A stretch of 64,000 nucleotides of DNA from Lactifluus volemus (lineage: Eukaryota > Basidiomycota > Agaricomycetes > Russulales > Russulaceae), in assembly GCA_022376515.1 (NCBI GenBank), contig WTXI01000004.1:1426001-1490000 (forward strand), in the 5' to 3' direction. Of the stretch, positions 43,361 to 54,208 are shown in pieces (position 1 is the first letter of the stretch; each line of letters opens with the position of its first letter). A program made the position numbers and the translations under genes. Under the pieces are notes generated by a model, which had not been told where the DNA came from, ran no database searches, and worked only from the letters and a program-made list of their open reading frames with translations.

Positions 43361-44383
43361 ATGTCTTCGTCCACGAATCAAGGACCAAATCAGGCCGTCA
43401 CCAATGTGAACCAAACCGGCGCAAACACGAGCGCAGCCACAACTCAGGCACAGTCAACGACAACCGCACAGACCGCCCCTCCACCGACCACTCCTACCTG
43501 TCCCATACTCTCACCAGATGATATACCGCTCACCCCAATGTTTATCTCTGACCCTACCTGGCCTTCCTCTTTGACCCTTAGCCTACAATCATCGAACTGG
43601 CAAGAATGGAGCCGACACCTCGAACTCCTTGCGCTCCGACAAGGCTTGTCCTCTTGGCTGGACAGTACCCTGGCTTGTCCCGACCCGGTTACCAGCAACC
43701 CAAAGATATGTTGGGTCTGGTGGACAAATGATGGTTCTCTCCGTTCTTTCATCCTACAACACGTATCCCCATTCGACTATGATATCGCAAACAAGCTTCC
43801 AACCGCCCATCTCGTCTACTCAGCACTTCGAAAACGCCACGAACTACTTGGGACGCATGCCCAAGCACATGTCATGAAACAGATAATGGACACTCAATTC
43901 GTACCCGGCACACCACTCATGGATACAGCTGCCAAAATCAATCAACTTCATAAGTCGCTTGTAAAAATGGGCACCCCCGATTTCGACAAGATGCATTGCG
44001 CGTGGCTCGTCAACGCCACCTCACAACACTTTCGCGTGCTCCAATCTTCCTTACAGGCACTGACACGAGATCCCACTTGCACAGCACAAGCAATCCTGTC
44101 CAGACTGCAGGACGAAGACGAACTTCATTGTCGGCATTCCACTAACAACTCCCAATCTGATACACAATCCGTTGCCCTTTTAGCCCACTCAAAAACCCAC
44201 TTCGAAATGTCGTATGCACGAACTGCAATCGTGCCAGGCACAACATCGACTTCTGCGTCCGACAAGGTGGCAAAATGGCTGGGCGTACCATTGAAGAAGC
44301 CCACGCTGCTCAAATCTGAAGCTTCCCCCAACATAACCCTCGAACACCCAACTCGGGGCACTCCGCTCACCTCACCACCATGA
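43361..44383 (+). pseudogene. copia family 2 Gag, frameshifted before the zinc knuckle
   Basis: Thr/Gln/Ala-rich N-terminus, then MFISDPTWPSSL, WQEWSRHLELLALRQGL and further Gag blocks, reading openly for 340 codons. The CCHC knuckle CTNCNRARHNIDFC (about 44216-44257) is present but in the +1 frame relative to the open frame, so one base was gained or lost around 44190 (A run AAAAA). A stop (about 44321) then separates it from the downstream frame. Gag would make particles and bind RNA; this copy would lack the knuckle. Confidence 0.75.
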
Positions 44384-46316
44384 CCAGCACAGATAGCGCA
44401 CCAACATCGAACACAAACACAACGACCACAAACTCGACCACCACACTGGCACCGAACAACATCGTGATTAACGGAGTAACGTACACCTTCGTACCTGTAA
44501 TAACGACTGCCACGACCGAGCCCACGAAACTGACGACCTCCGATCTGGCACCCCTCCCCATCGATCCCGGGGGTAATTGGGAAGCACTAATCGCCTTCGA
44601 CGATGATGACTCGCCTGACTGGCACACGCCTGATACAACTATGCACTCACGACCAACGTCGACCGCACCAACGGCCCACTCGATGCATCCCCGTTTATTT
44701 TAGATACTGGTGCAATGTGTCATATCTCTCTGGTATGAACTGACTTCAGCGATTTGCATTCCATTCCCCCTCGTGCCATTAAAGGCCTTGGGAATTCTTC
44801 TATCTATGCTACAGCCATGGGCACGATTGACGTCCCTCTCCCCAATGGTGGAAAGCTTTCTCTATTTGACGCCCTATACATCCCGAACTCCTGCATTCGT
44901 TTGTTGTCTATATTAACCCTGAACCGTCATAACAGCGTCACTACACACTTTGACTCCGACACTTGTTGGATCACTGACAATACTGGCACTACAATAGCAT
45001 CAGGTCTTCTTTTAAAGTCTTGCAACCTCTATGTCTTACCTCAAGCAACACGCCCGCGCACTCAGTCTCAGCCTTTAGTTGCACCCGACCATGTTTTTGT
45101 CTCTCAAGTTGTTCCCAATCTTGAGACATGGCACCGCTGCCTCGGCCATTGCAATATCCAGACCGTTATCGATATGGCCTGATCTGGCATCGTGGACAAT
45201 ATGCCCGTTGACCTGTCCACACTACCCACAAAATGTACCGCATGCGTTCTCGGCAAACAAGTCCACACACCGATTCCGAAAGTCCACGAGCATTCCAAGT
45301 CATTAGAAAAATTGGGCCGTGTTTATATTGATCTTTGTGGCCCCATGTCGTCCCCCTCACAAACTCAAAGTCTGTACTGCATGAATGTGATTGATGATTA
45401 TTCCAGCTCCAGTTGGACAATCCCCCTGAAAGCCAAGGGTGACGCGATTCTCGCGCTGCTAGCCTGGCACAAAGCAGCCGAAAACCAAAGTGGTTCAAAG
45501 CTTCGTTCCATCGTTACCGACAACGGCGAAATCGTCTCATACATCAGTAAAGCTTGGTGTGATAAATATGGTATTACTCACTACAGAACAGCCCCCTACA
45601 CCTCACTACAAAACGGAAAAGTCGAACGCCTGCACCGAATGATCTTCCATCACGCGCGAGCCATGCGCATTGCCTGCAAAGCACCCGACGACCTCTGGGA
45701 TGAATTCTGCCTCACCGCCGGCTACCTTATGAACTATGTCGCCACTTCTGCCCTTGATGGCAAAACCCCTTACGAACTTTGGTTCAGCGAACGCCCGTCG
45801 TTTTCTCACCTACGGGAGATTGGCTGCGCTGCCTATGCCCTCATCCACGATCAACCGAAGTTGTACTCACGTTCTTCTCCTTGTGTCATGATTGGGTATA
45901 CCCCCCATTCAAGGGCATATCGCCTCTGGGACCCTGAGATTGACAAAGTTTTTAACTCGTTCCATGTAACTTTTATTGAGCACCTTGACAGCACCCCTCA
46001 ACCATTCCGCCCCGGGAAAATCATCCCGGGAAATAACGCTACGCTGTCAGCCAATGAATCACCAATAACCCCCACAAGCACGCCACCATCAAACACCACA
46101 CCACCATCAATCACCTCGCCACCGTCAACTACCTCAATTTCCCCCATCCTTTCTTATATCAGCCCTGGTATTCCTTTTTCTTTACCCACCACCTCATGGC
46201 TGCGTCTTCACTTTCTCCTGCCTCATGGCACCTTTACCTTTGATTGTATATCCTATGCACACTCATGGCTGCGTCTTCACTTTCTCCCACCTCATGGCAC
46301 CTTTACTTTTTGTTGA
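44384..46316 (+). pseudogene. copia family 2 protease-integrase, no RT
   Basis: After a Thr-rich linker (VINGVTYTFVPVITT) comes the protease PFILDTGAMCHIS (44694), then HHCC (WHRCLGH, CTACVLGK), integrase core acids in YIDLCGP and IVTDNGEIV, and GKVERLHR; the frame runs into a Pro/Ser/Thr tail. Stops at 44738 and 45180 break it. After the integrase C-terminal IGYTPHSRAYRLWDP block there is a direct repeat of about 50 bp (46195-46246 and 46264-46315: CTCATGGCTGCGTCTTCAC...) and then the LTR; this marks where RT/RNase H would be. Confidence 0.8.
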
Positions 46317-46351
46317 CTACACGAGTGTAGGTTACGCACGATGAGGAGGAG

Positions 46352-46518
46352 TATTGACATCTGTGATGTGACGTCACTGGCATCGCATGTCATTATCATT
46401 ATCACATGTCTTATCCGAGTTGTACAAGTACTTAAACAGAACACTTTGAGGTGTAATAAAATCATTCTCTTCTCCCTTACCATCACAGCGTAATGGTGTC
46501 ACAGTTCACTTTCCTTTA
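46352..46518 (+). repeat. 3' LTR, copia family 2
   Basis: 167 bp, near-identical to the 5' LTR. TGACGTCA at 46369-46376. Preceded by the purine tract GATGAGGAGGAG. Confidence 0.88.
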
Positions 46519-47824
46519 ACAATTGATCACTTCATTGGTGCCTGACACTGTATTCAATCACATCAAAGGCCATGCACATGCAAAGGATGTTCAGGATGAG
46601 CTGAGAAAATTATTCGAAGCATGTACTAAAGCATTGCTTACGAAGCTAAGCTGAAAGCTTCACAGTGTGCACTGTGATGAGGATGACAATGTATGTGTGC
46701 ATTTTAATAAGATGGCTAACTTGTGCCAGCAGCTTGCATTGATGGGGAAGACAATCACTAATGAAGAATATGCTTCAATCTTGATGGGATCACTCCCCAA
46801 TTCATATGACGGCATCATGGGATTGATATCTGCCATGTCAGATATTAGCGAAAAGGATGTTTCAGCCGCAACAGTAATTTGACAAGCCCAAGATGAATAC
46901 AATAGGTGTATCATCAAGAAGGGGAACATCCCCATGGACGAATCCTTTGCAGCCGCAATTCAAAGGCAAAATCAGAAGCGCAAAAAATGCAACATTGAAT
47001 GTTTCAATTGCAAGAAACATGGTCATGTAAAAGCTGACTGCTGGGCTAAAGGTGGTGGCAAAGAAGGCCAAGGACCCAAAAATCGCAAAGCAAAAGTTGG
47101 AGCAGCATCAGCAGAGGCCTAGCACAAAGAAGTTGAGGCCTGGATGGCCATACAAGAAGACGAATCACTTGACGATCTAAGCGATGAAATGGAGGGGGAG
47201 TGGACTGTAATTGATGAAGATGAGGACATGGTACAGTATCAGCTATGATATCTGATCCACATACCTCAAGCAAAGTCGAGCTCTACGACTTGGGAGCATC
47301 TCGACATATGTCCCCCCACAGAGACAAGTTCATTTCTTATTGTCTCATCAAACTGCGCACTATAAAAACAGCTGATAAGCGACTGTGTTATGCCATAGAA
47401 GCTGGGGACTTACAAATCGATGTGTCAAACGGAGCAGTGACCTTGAATGTGCTGCTAAAAGATGCCCTCCATGCACCAGACATTGGGGTCACCATAGTGT
47501 CTGTTAGCTGAATTGCCCAAGCTGGGAAAACGGTATCATTCACTGGTGATTATTGTGAGATAAAAAATAAGAAAGGTGATGTCATTGGATGCATACCGAA
47601 GAACTCCAGTGGGCTATATAGAGTGCAACACAACGAGTCGAACGCTGCAGAGGTAGTTAAAAAAGTGAGTCTTCCCACGCTCCATCAACAGCTTGGTCAT
47701 ACTTCAGTCGACACAATCTGTTCGCTCATCTGTCACCATGCCATTGAGGGCATGGAATTAATTGAAGACACCTCACCATTTCATTGCGATTCGTGTGAAC
47801 ACGCCAAGAATACTTGCAAACCAA

Positions 47825-49139
47825 GCCTTCTTGACTTCTTACCACCACCATCGATTTTACAATGATGTCCTCCCCCCCTTTGTCTCCCTCCCCTTTCTCC
47901 CCTTCCCTTAAGCTTGGTAACCTGGGCTCCGCACTCCAGGCAGCCAGCCGGAAGCAGGTCGCAGAAAGTGGGAAATTGAGTTCCTCTACCCCTCCTACTC
48001 CCTCTGTGGCACCCCCCCGGCCTTCGGGCCTGCAGGATGAGGCTGGCTCTAATTCCCAGGATTTTTCACCACCGGTTTTTACTGGGACTCCCATTTCTCA
48101 GCCCCCTTCAACCCCCACGTTGCTATCCCCCCCAGCGAATACAGCTGGCAGGGCAGGCAAACCCTCCTAGGACCCCGTTTACTTCCCACCAAAGAAGAAA
48201 CTCGCCCTGTGGAGGGCACTTTCTGTGAATGATGAGCTTTCAGTGTTCAACATTCACAACATCTTCCATCGTTGTTGGTTCTTGTCTCGGGACCACCTCA
48301 TGGCCAATGCCGTCTCAGCCCAAAAGGCCGAGGATGGAAAAATTTTTTGGGTTGAGTTTACCCCCCAGTACCATGCTCACCTGGTCAAGTGTGCTGTTGT
48401 GCTTGTACCTCACCCCCTCCAGAAGGTGAAAAAGGTGATGTTTGCGTACGTCTTGGAAATACTTAACGGAGAGGCCCCCAAAGCCTTTTTTGACCTCATA
48501 AAGGGCCCAAGCCTAGCAGCCAAAGCCCAGAAGGAGAAGAAATGTCTTGCAAGGAAAAGGAACTGCGCATCAAGGGGAGAATGCCAACGAGCAGCTGAAG
48601 AAGCCACTGGAGGCCGATCACAACAGGCCTGCAAAGAATGTGGACGTAAGTTCGCTTCACGTAAGGCCCAGAAGTGACACCGATGCCCTATTTCCACGAG
48701 GGAGAGTGGCAAGGGAGGAGAGGCAAAGGGCAAGGGTAACTCCAAAACCCCTGCCACCTCAAACAAGCCGAAGGCTCTGACCAAGTCCCAGACCACACCC
48801 CCCACCCACCATGTCGACCCACCACCCACCTCTGCCCTCGAGGCAGCCAAGCAGCGTGCACCCAATGCCCACGTAGTGGTAGCAGGGCCAGCAACCTACT
48901 TCGAGCAGCCAACTGATGGCACGATCAGATCCTGGCATTCCGCATGGCTCAACACTACAAAGAAGAGGGGTACCCATCAAAGGGTGATGGAATCAGTGAT
49001 CGATAAACCCTGAGTTGAGGTTCTGTCAGGGTCTAGACACAGCGCGTCTTGGTAGTTCAAATTGGGACTATATGGTACCGTAGATCCATTTAAAGGTACT
49101 TTGTTATGCCTACCTATTGCGCTATACAAATGTGGATTT

Positions 49140-49175
<36 letters not shown>

Positions 49176-49179
49176 AAAA
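47825..49179 (+). mobile_element. ORF1-only retroposon with long A tail (1.36 kb)
   Basis: Lies between direct copies of a 16-bp target sequence, AATACTTGCAAACCAA (47809-47824) and AATACTCACAAACCAA (49180-49195), two mismatches. It starts with a short leader shared with 9345, contains one coding region, a ~125-bp 3' region ending ATGTGGATTTC, and an A34 tail. The layout (5' leader, ORF1-like gene, LINE-type tail, no RT) is that of a half-LINE parasite, comparable in logic to mammalian HAL1. The long uninterrupted A run suggests a young insertion despite the frame damage. Confidence 0.85.
47862..49014 (+). pseudogene. ORF1-like zinc-finger protein, three stops
   Basis: From ATG 47862: a Pro/Ser-rich N-terminal region (about 100 residues), a conserved central block (NDELSVFNIHNIFHRCWFLS, KIFWVEFTPQYHAHLVKCAV, KKVMFAYVLEILNGEAPKAF), a basic stretch (KEKKCLARKRNCASR) and a C2H2-like finger ACKECGRKFASRKAQK-stop-HRC, then a Lys/Thr-rich tail reading to about 49011. 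In-frame stops at about 48168 and 48675 and a frame change after 48168 break it. The second copy (9389-10140) conserves exactly the central block and the CxxCGRKFAS segment, arguing for past selection on the protein. Function inferred only: RNA/DNA chaperone-like ORF1p. Confidence 0.6.
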
Positions 49180-49340
49180 AATACTCACAAACCAATTAAG
49201 AGCGAACAGACTGGCAGCCAAACAAGCATGTTCAGTGAGAAAATTTACTCCAATCTCTGGGGACCCTCAAGAACTACCACCCTTGGAGGATGCCTATACT
49301 ATGTAACATTTACAGATGATTTCACTCGATACACTAAGGT

Positions 49341-49947
49341 TGTTAAGGTTCCAAGTGGGACCTTTGTACGAAGTGTACGATCATTTGTGAAGCCAAGAGC
49401 GAGACTTGCAAGACGTGCAAGTCAAGATCAAGAGTTCAATAAAGATGAGACTTAGTAAACGACTAAGTCAAGAGCATTTCAGAAGTCAAGGGCTTTGGGC
49501 TCAGGGTGAGACCAAAGTGTCAAGAAGTCGAAGGACGTGATGTCAAAAGGGTTCTCTCAGGTCTGATGCTTCTAGGCAAGCAAGGTTCTAATAGATAGAA
49601 GACTTGGATTGCAAAACAAAACTGAGACTTAAGGTCTCTAGGGCAAGAAGTACAGGGTTTATATAGAGAAGAAACGAGGCTATGTACACAGCCATAGGGG
49701 CTGTGACCTTTGTACAGCTTTCAGGGTTTGAAACATGTTTCAGGAATCAGCAAGTCATCCTGTGCATGTGGCTGTTACTTGTGGCTGTACAGTGCTGTGC
49801 GAGGCTGTATCATGAAAGAAATAAGTAAGCGATCTGAAACAAAGTGATCAGGCAGTCCATTCGCATAAGCAAGGGAGTCAGCAGAAATGAGTCAGCAGTC
49901 CGAAAGATGTATAGTATGAGTCAGCAAACATGTGTCAGTCTATAACA
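49341..49947 (-). repeat. solo LTR, 607-bp family
   Basis: TGTTAAGGTTCC to GTCTATAACA on the plus strand, duplication AAGGT (49336-49340 and 49948-49952), inserted in the copia family 3 integrase core. Type copy for the fragments at 10158, 12982, 13186 and 28042. Transcription sense is minus (TATA box TATATAAACC in the complement, about 49660). Confidence 0.93.
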
Positions 49948-51507
49948 AAGGTCGAGATACTCAAGAAGAAGAGCAACATTCTCATGGCTTACAAGGCATA
50001 CACAGCCTGGGCGCAAACACAACACGGCACAAAAATCAAATGATTACGATCTGATCAAGGAGGCAAATACACAGGAAATCAATTTACAAAGTTCCTGCAA
50101 GAGCAAGGAACTGAACGAAGGCTTACTACTCATGACACTCCTCAAAACAATGGAGTTGCAGAGGCACTAAATAGGAGACTCATGGAAAGGGTACATGCTA
50201 TGCTTCATCAGTCAGGTCTCCCAGAATATCTCTGGGGAGAGACACTGCAACATGCTGTGTGGCTGAAAAATAGAAGCTCAACCTGCATGCTGGGCAATGT
50301 CACCCCATTGGAGCACCTCACAGGCATTAAGCCGAACATATCAGGCGTGCCTGAATGGGGGCAGCCTGTATGGGTCCATATCTTCAAGGGGTCAAAATTG
50401 GAAGCATGCAGGGTAAAAGCATGGTAAGTGGGATATGATAAAGAGTCTCCTCACGCACATAGGATTTATTGGCCTGAGAAAAGCAAAACATCCATCGAAC
50501 GTGACATAAAATTCATTACCCACGCTATCACCATATACGCGCCTTCGCAGGTCCAGCCTGGACAAGCCACAAGCGTCATTCCTCAGCAACAAGCTGTACC
50601 AGCAGCACCAGCCCCTCCTCCTCCAGGACCTCCAGGACCTCTGCCAGCTGATCAAATTCCATTGCCGCCATCGCCCAAGACACCTGAAGATCAAGCTGAA
50701 GAATCAGGAGACCAACTGCTGCCATTCACTCCTCCTTCAGCATTAATGCCACTTCCATCCACTGCCTTATCGATGGCATCGATTACGCCTCCAGCTGCGC
50801 CTTGAAAAGGCAAGGGGAAGATATCTGCGTTATCGGCACCACCTCAACCCACACATAAATCGACACGCGAACCAAAACCTTCAGAATATATCAAGTGGCT
50901 AATGGCTGGAGAAGGCACCACTGGGGGCAGCAGCAGTAACATCTCATCTATGATTGAATGGATGCATCCTAACATACAAGAGGCATATGAGAAATATGTC
51001 TCATCCCCAGATCAATCTTTCGATAATGACCCCAGTACTTCTGCCGTCAAGTTCGCATATGGTGCTGAACTCGAATCTGCTGCTGCTACTGCTGTTTTCG
51101 AAACTGAAGGCGACCCTAAGACACTACGTGAAGCACAAGCGCGACCCAATTGGCCTCTTTGGAAAGAGGCAATGGATTGCGAAATCGCGACCCTCGAACA
51201 TGCAGGAACATGGGAAACAGTTCCACAACCTCAAAATAAGAACATTGTCAGCTTGAAATGGGTCTATCGTATCAAAAAGAAGGCCAACGGTTCTATTGAG
51301 AAGTACAAGGCACGCCTCATCGCAAGGGGATTTACTTGAATTTATGGTGTTGATTACTACAACACCTACTCCCCAGTCGCGAAACTCGGAAGCATTCACA
51401 CGATTTTAGCATTTGCGGCACGCTACAATTGGGATATCAAGACGTTCGACTTCATTGGAGCTTATTTGAATGGAGAACTGGAAGCCAATGAAGACATTTA
51501 TATGCAA

Positions 51508-51533
51508 CTAGCGAGAACCCGTGCTCCGCACGG
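51508..51533 (-). other. Helitron 3' terminus: hairpin and CTAG
   Basis: Perfect 6-bp stem with 3-nt loop (CCGTGC TCC GCACGG on the plus strand), then GTTCTCG and CTAG on the minus strand. This is the replication stop signal and cleavage site of Helitrons. Confidence 0.88.
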
Positions 51534-51572
51534 TGAGAAATGTTCGCGACATCTCCCTCATGCGGCGTCGAC

Positions 51573-51950
51573 CCTCATCCCGACAACGCCGTCACGTCCA
51601 GGTGCACGATCACGCACCTGTCTCGGGACGCGATCACGACCCCACACACGTACAGACGACCGATAAAAACGCTCCTGGAAGTGTGACGTGACTACCGCGT
51701 ACTCTTTTTTTATATAGTTGACAGTTGTACTGTGGCTCTGGCGTCAAGCGGTGACCGCGGGGGCACACTCCTCCGTAGGATTTTACAGTACCCACGTCGC
51801 CCTCATCGCATTAATTTTGCGTCATTCCCTTTCTCAATGTTTCTATCCATCTATTTACAGGGCAGACAACGCCATCATGTCCAGGTGCACGATCACGCAC
51901 CTGTCTCGGGACGCGATCACGACTCCACACACATGTCACGATGCCGAACT
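51573..51950. repeat. direct repeats near the Helitron 3' end
   Basis: Two copies of CCAGGTGCACGATCACGCAC followed by CTGTCTCGGGACGCGATCAC (51597-51648 and 51878-51930). A third, diverged copy is at 62098-62200, including CGACAACGCCGTCAC and the flanking ATAAAA(A/T)CGCTCCTGGAAG motif (51664-51682 and 62237-62255). Confidence 0.75.
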
Positions 51951-52201
51951 TGGCCGCTGCGAATGCCCTCGGTGGCCAGGATGCATTCCTCGCTGCCCAC
52001 GTCCGGTTGTCGAACGGCCGATTGTGCGCTGTGCAGGCGCATACTGTGCGCTGCATTTGGTACCGACCGGTTGGGTGTGCATTGCGTCGTGTTAATGCCA
52101 GCGCGGGGAGCAACCCCGAGGTACATGTGCTCGAGCGTTTCTTGGTACCATCGATTCCGTGTCGGTCGCACGAATGCACATCCCCCGTGTAGCACGCACA
52201 A

Positions 52202-52439
52202 AGTTCACGAATTGGCCCCGCTGAATGTGCCGCTGTTCATCGCCACTGACATCGAAGATACTCCAACGCTGGCGCCGTTGCTCGCGGCATTTCCCTGTAC
52301 ATTCCTACTGCGTGACCTGGTCGATGTTCCTGAGGTGCGCAAGCTCGGCCATCTCGTCAGCGGAGAGGACGGAGTACGTCTTGGGCCATTTCTCGTTGGA
52401 TCTGATCGGGACATAGAGTCTTGGTCGTATATACAATGA
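52202..52439 (+). pseudogene. possible captured gene fragment (glycosyltransferase-like?)
   Basis: An open frame ends ELAPLNVPLFIATDIEDTPT, LAPLLAAFPCTFLLRDLVD, VRKLGHLVSGEDGVRLGPFL. The pattern 'PL(F/Y)IATD ... FPC-FLL-D ... EDGV-LGPFL' reminds me of the C-terminal part of fungal O-fucosyltransferase-like (CigA-type) proteins. It is on the plus strand, opposite to the Helitron genes, and lacks the rest of such a protein. Codon usage is G+C-rich and looks gene-like. Helitrons commonly carry such pieces; identity is tentative. Confidence 0.35.
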
Positions 52440-53118
52440 GAGCCGCCCAAACTATGCCAACGGTGAGGGGGACAACGGCGCCGTCATATCTGGAAGAGAT
52501 AGGCGTACGCGTGGGCGTGACGCTGCGCTTCCTTTGGCGGGTGACTCGGATCATGATCCCCAAGATGGTTAAGGCTCAATGAGCGCATGGGGAAATCGTG
52601 GCTAGGAATGCAGCGTATTCCGATTCAGATTAGTATTGAGAGGAGACCAGGGCACTGTGGCTCTCAGGTCTCAGCTTCAGGGATTCCCAAGTCCGACTCC
52701 GCACGATGTATTGTATTGCTGCTTTATTTAGATTGGTTGAGAGTCGTTTACCTATTGTCGGCTTGAGAACCTGCTGATACTGACGCCATGGCTGACCATT
52801 GTGCACGTCGATCAGATTAAGGTGAAGCTTACACAGCGACATGGTGACGACGGCCATGCGTCGATCGAGGGTCAGCAGTCACAATGAGTAAAACGACCAC
52901 TGATGTCTGTAGGCTTGTGAGCTCATCACTCAAAGTACGGAACAACAATTTGGATTGTACAGTAAACTTTTGGAGAGACAGAAGCGATACATTACTGTAC
53001 ATGTTACATTGCTTTTACAAACACACAATTCTTACAGACTCTGGAGTCAAACTTTTTCACGAAGCACTCTTGTTTCTTGTTCACGGATTCATGGATTCTT
53101 CACTTTTGTGTCGACTGG
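52440..53118. other. Helitron interior, no gene recognised
   Basis: A minus-strand frame of 75 codons (52630-52857) has no known motif. Otherwise nothing supportable. Confidence 0.4.
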
Positions 53119-54208
53119 TCAAGCAGCAGCGTTCGATTTCTCGGCCTGCCTCGATCTCTTGCGTGTTTGCGGGCCAGTGGACACGTTAGCATCAGGAGAA
53201 GCGATGCCACTGTCAAGAGCTCTGAGTACACGGCTGCTGCTGTGAGAGGGATAAGCGGTTGTCAAATTCAACATGGGGTGGGCATAAGTTGTGTGCTCAC
53301 GTTGCGGCCTGCGGGCTACGTAGGAATTGAAGCCCAGTGTTACAGCCCACATTGGTAGAGGGACGTGAAGCGAAATCTACGCAGTCCGAGCCAAGTCAGT
53401 AAGTCACGCAACAAAGCAAAAGGAATCTTCACTTCTAGTCGTTGCAACCGGAGGCACGGCGGAACGACCCATGAAGTCAAGGTGACGCGCAACCGACACT
53501 TGAAACATCACCTGGGGAGGTTCTTCGCCCAGTGGCACTACTGACAGCACACCAGTCAGTGCAACTATGCTCTTCACAGACGGCATGGCCTTGGACCGGT
53601 CACGCCACTTGCACTGCTCCGGAATGAAGGCGTGCAATGGGAAGGAACCAGACGGATCCTGCGAGGTGTACTGAGCGACATTCATGATGAAAGCGAACTC
53701 GTTCTGGTCAACAGAGTCCACAGTGCCAGTAGCTCTGACAATTGCCTGGCAATTCGCGTCATGAACAACATCAGGATTGATGTTGGGAAGTGGTGTGAGC
53801 TATGTGATATGAATAAGACCGTTGAGCAAAAGAATTGCAGTGATCACAAACCTGAACAACATCCCCCATGAGGGCATACTCAACTCCGTCAACAAAGTCT
53901 GTGTGTGCACAGTCCACATTCACATCCGCTTTTACAACCTAGGGGGCTTCTCAGAGGATGACTATTTCAAGAGTGAAGGTGAAGCTCACTTTCGCGATCA
54001 CAAAGAAGAGGCTCCCTTCAATGTCGAACTCGACGGCAGACCCATTGAAGAACCTGAGAGAAGCAGCAATAGGTTGCATCATAGGATCCCAAAAGATCCC
54101 AGCGTCGAGTACGATCGTCTGGGGTTTGCCCGGCAATGAGCGCGGGTTTTCCAATGACATAATTGCAGAGAGTTCGAGAACGCCAGGCATGATGGAGCTG
54201 AAGTGCAC
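53119..54208 (-). CDS. Helitron passenger gene, four exons, 289 aa, family unrecognised (OB-fold/RPA-like?)
   Basis: Exons 54208-53990, 53938-53852, 53799-53433 and 53315-53119. The introns (51, 52 and 117 bp) all have GT-AG borders and compatible phases, giving 870 nt with one stop at the end; that is strong evidence of a real, recently intact gene. An alternative start is ATG 54190. The protein has alternating hydrophobic short blocks (FNGSAVEFDIEGSLFFVIAK, VDSVDQNEFAFIMNVAQYTS, SVKSIVALTGVLSVV) typical of beta-barrels, and a basic tail RKRSRQAEKSN that could be a nuclear signal. I cannot name a domain. It lies 643 bp from the 3' end of the helicase, same strand; animal and plant Helitrons often encode RPA-like ssDNA-binding proteins, which makes that role an attractive guess. 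A decayed relative lies at 38600-40350. Confidence 0.7.

Larger units (their letters stand above)
43109..46518 (+). mobile_element. copia family 2 element, RT/RNase H deleted (3.4 kb)
   Basis: Two direct 167-bp LTRs (43109-43275 and 46352-46518) with about three differences, primer site, purine-rich tract GATGAGGAGGAG before the 3' LTR, and the 5-bp duplication ACAAT (43104-43108 and 46519-46523). Gag, protease and integrase are present but nothing after the integrase C-terminus: no RT or RNase H. It is thus an internally deleted, non-autonomous copy. By the duplication and PBS position the LTRs appear to run TATTGA...CCTTTA rather than TG...CA. Confidence 0.9.
42892..51507 (+). pseudogene. 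copia family 3 Gag-Pol, decayed and multiply interrupted
   Basis: Starts MSEENKLTIIKLIKNGSN and resumes after each insertion. Pieces: Gag 42892-43108 and 46524-47230, with CCHC knuckle CFNCKKHGHVKADC (about 47001); protease with DLGAS where DSGAS is usual (47289); integrase HHCC (LHQQLGHTS...CDSCEHAK, 47680-47815), core FTDDFTRYT (49308) and, after an LTR, LRSDQGGKYTGNQF, PQNNGVAEAL, LWGE (50045-50250); RT from RPNWPLWKEAMDCEI (51141) through KYKARLIARGF and TFDFIGAYLNGELEANEDIY to 51507, where the Helitron begins. Many stops (for example 42997, 46880, 47510, 50041, 50428, 51339). Interrupted by 43109-46518, 47825-49179 and 49341-49947. The RT active site and RNase H are not in the window. 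Confidence 0.85.

Noticed and set aside
49106..49455. Lys-run open frames
   Set aside because: Produced by translating the retroposon A tail; not a gene.
51732..52439. Whole 235-codon plus-strand frame as one gene
   Set aside because: Only the last third looks protein-like; the upstream part spans Helitron direct repeats and competes with frames on both strands.
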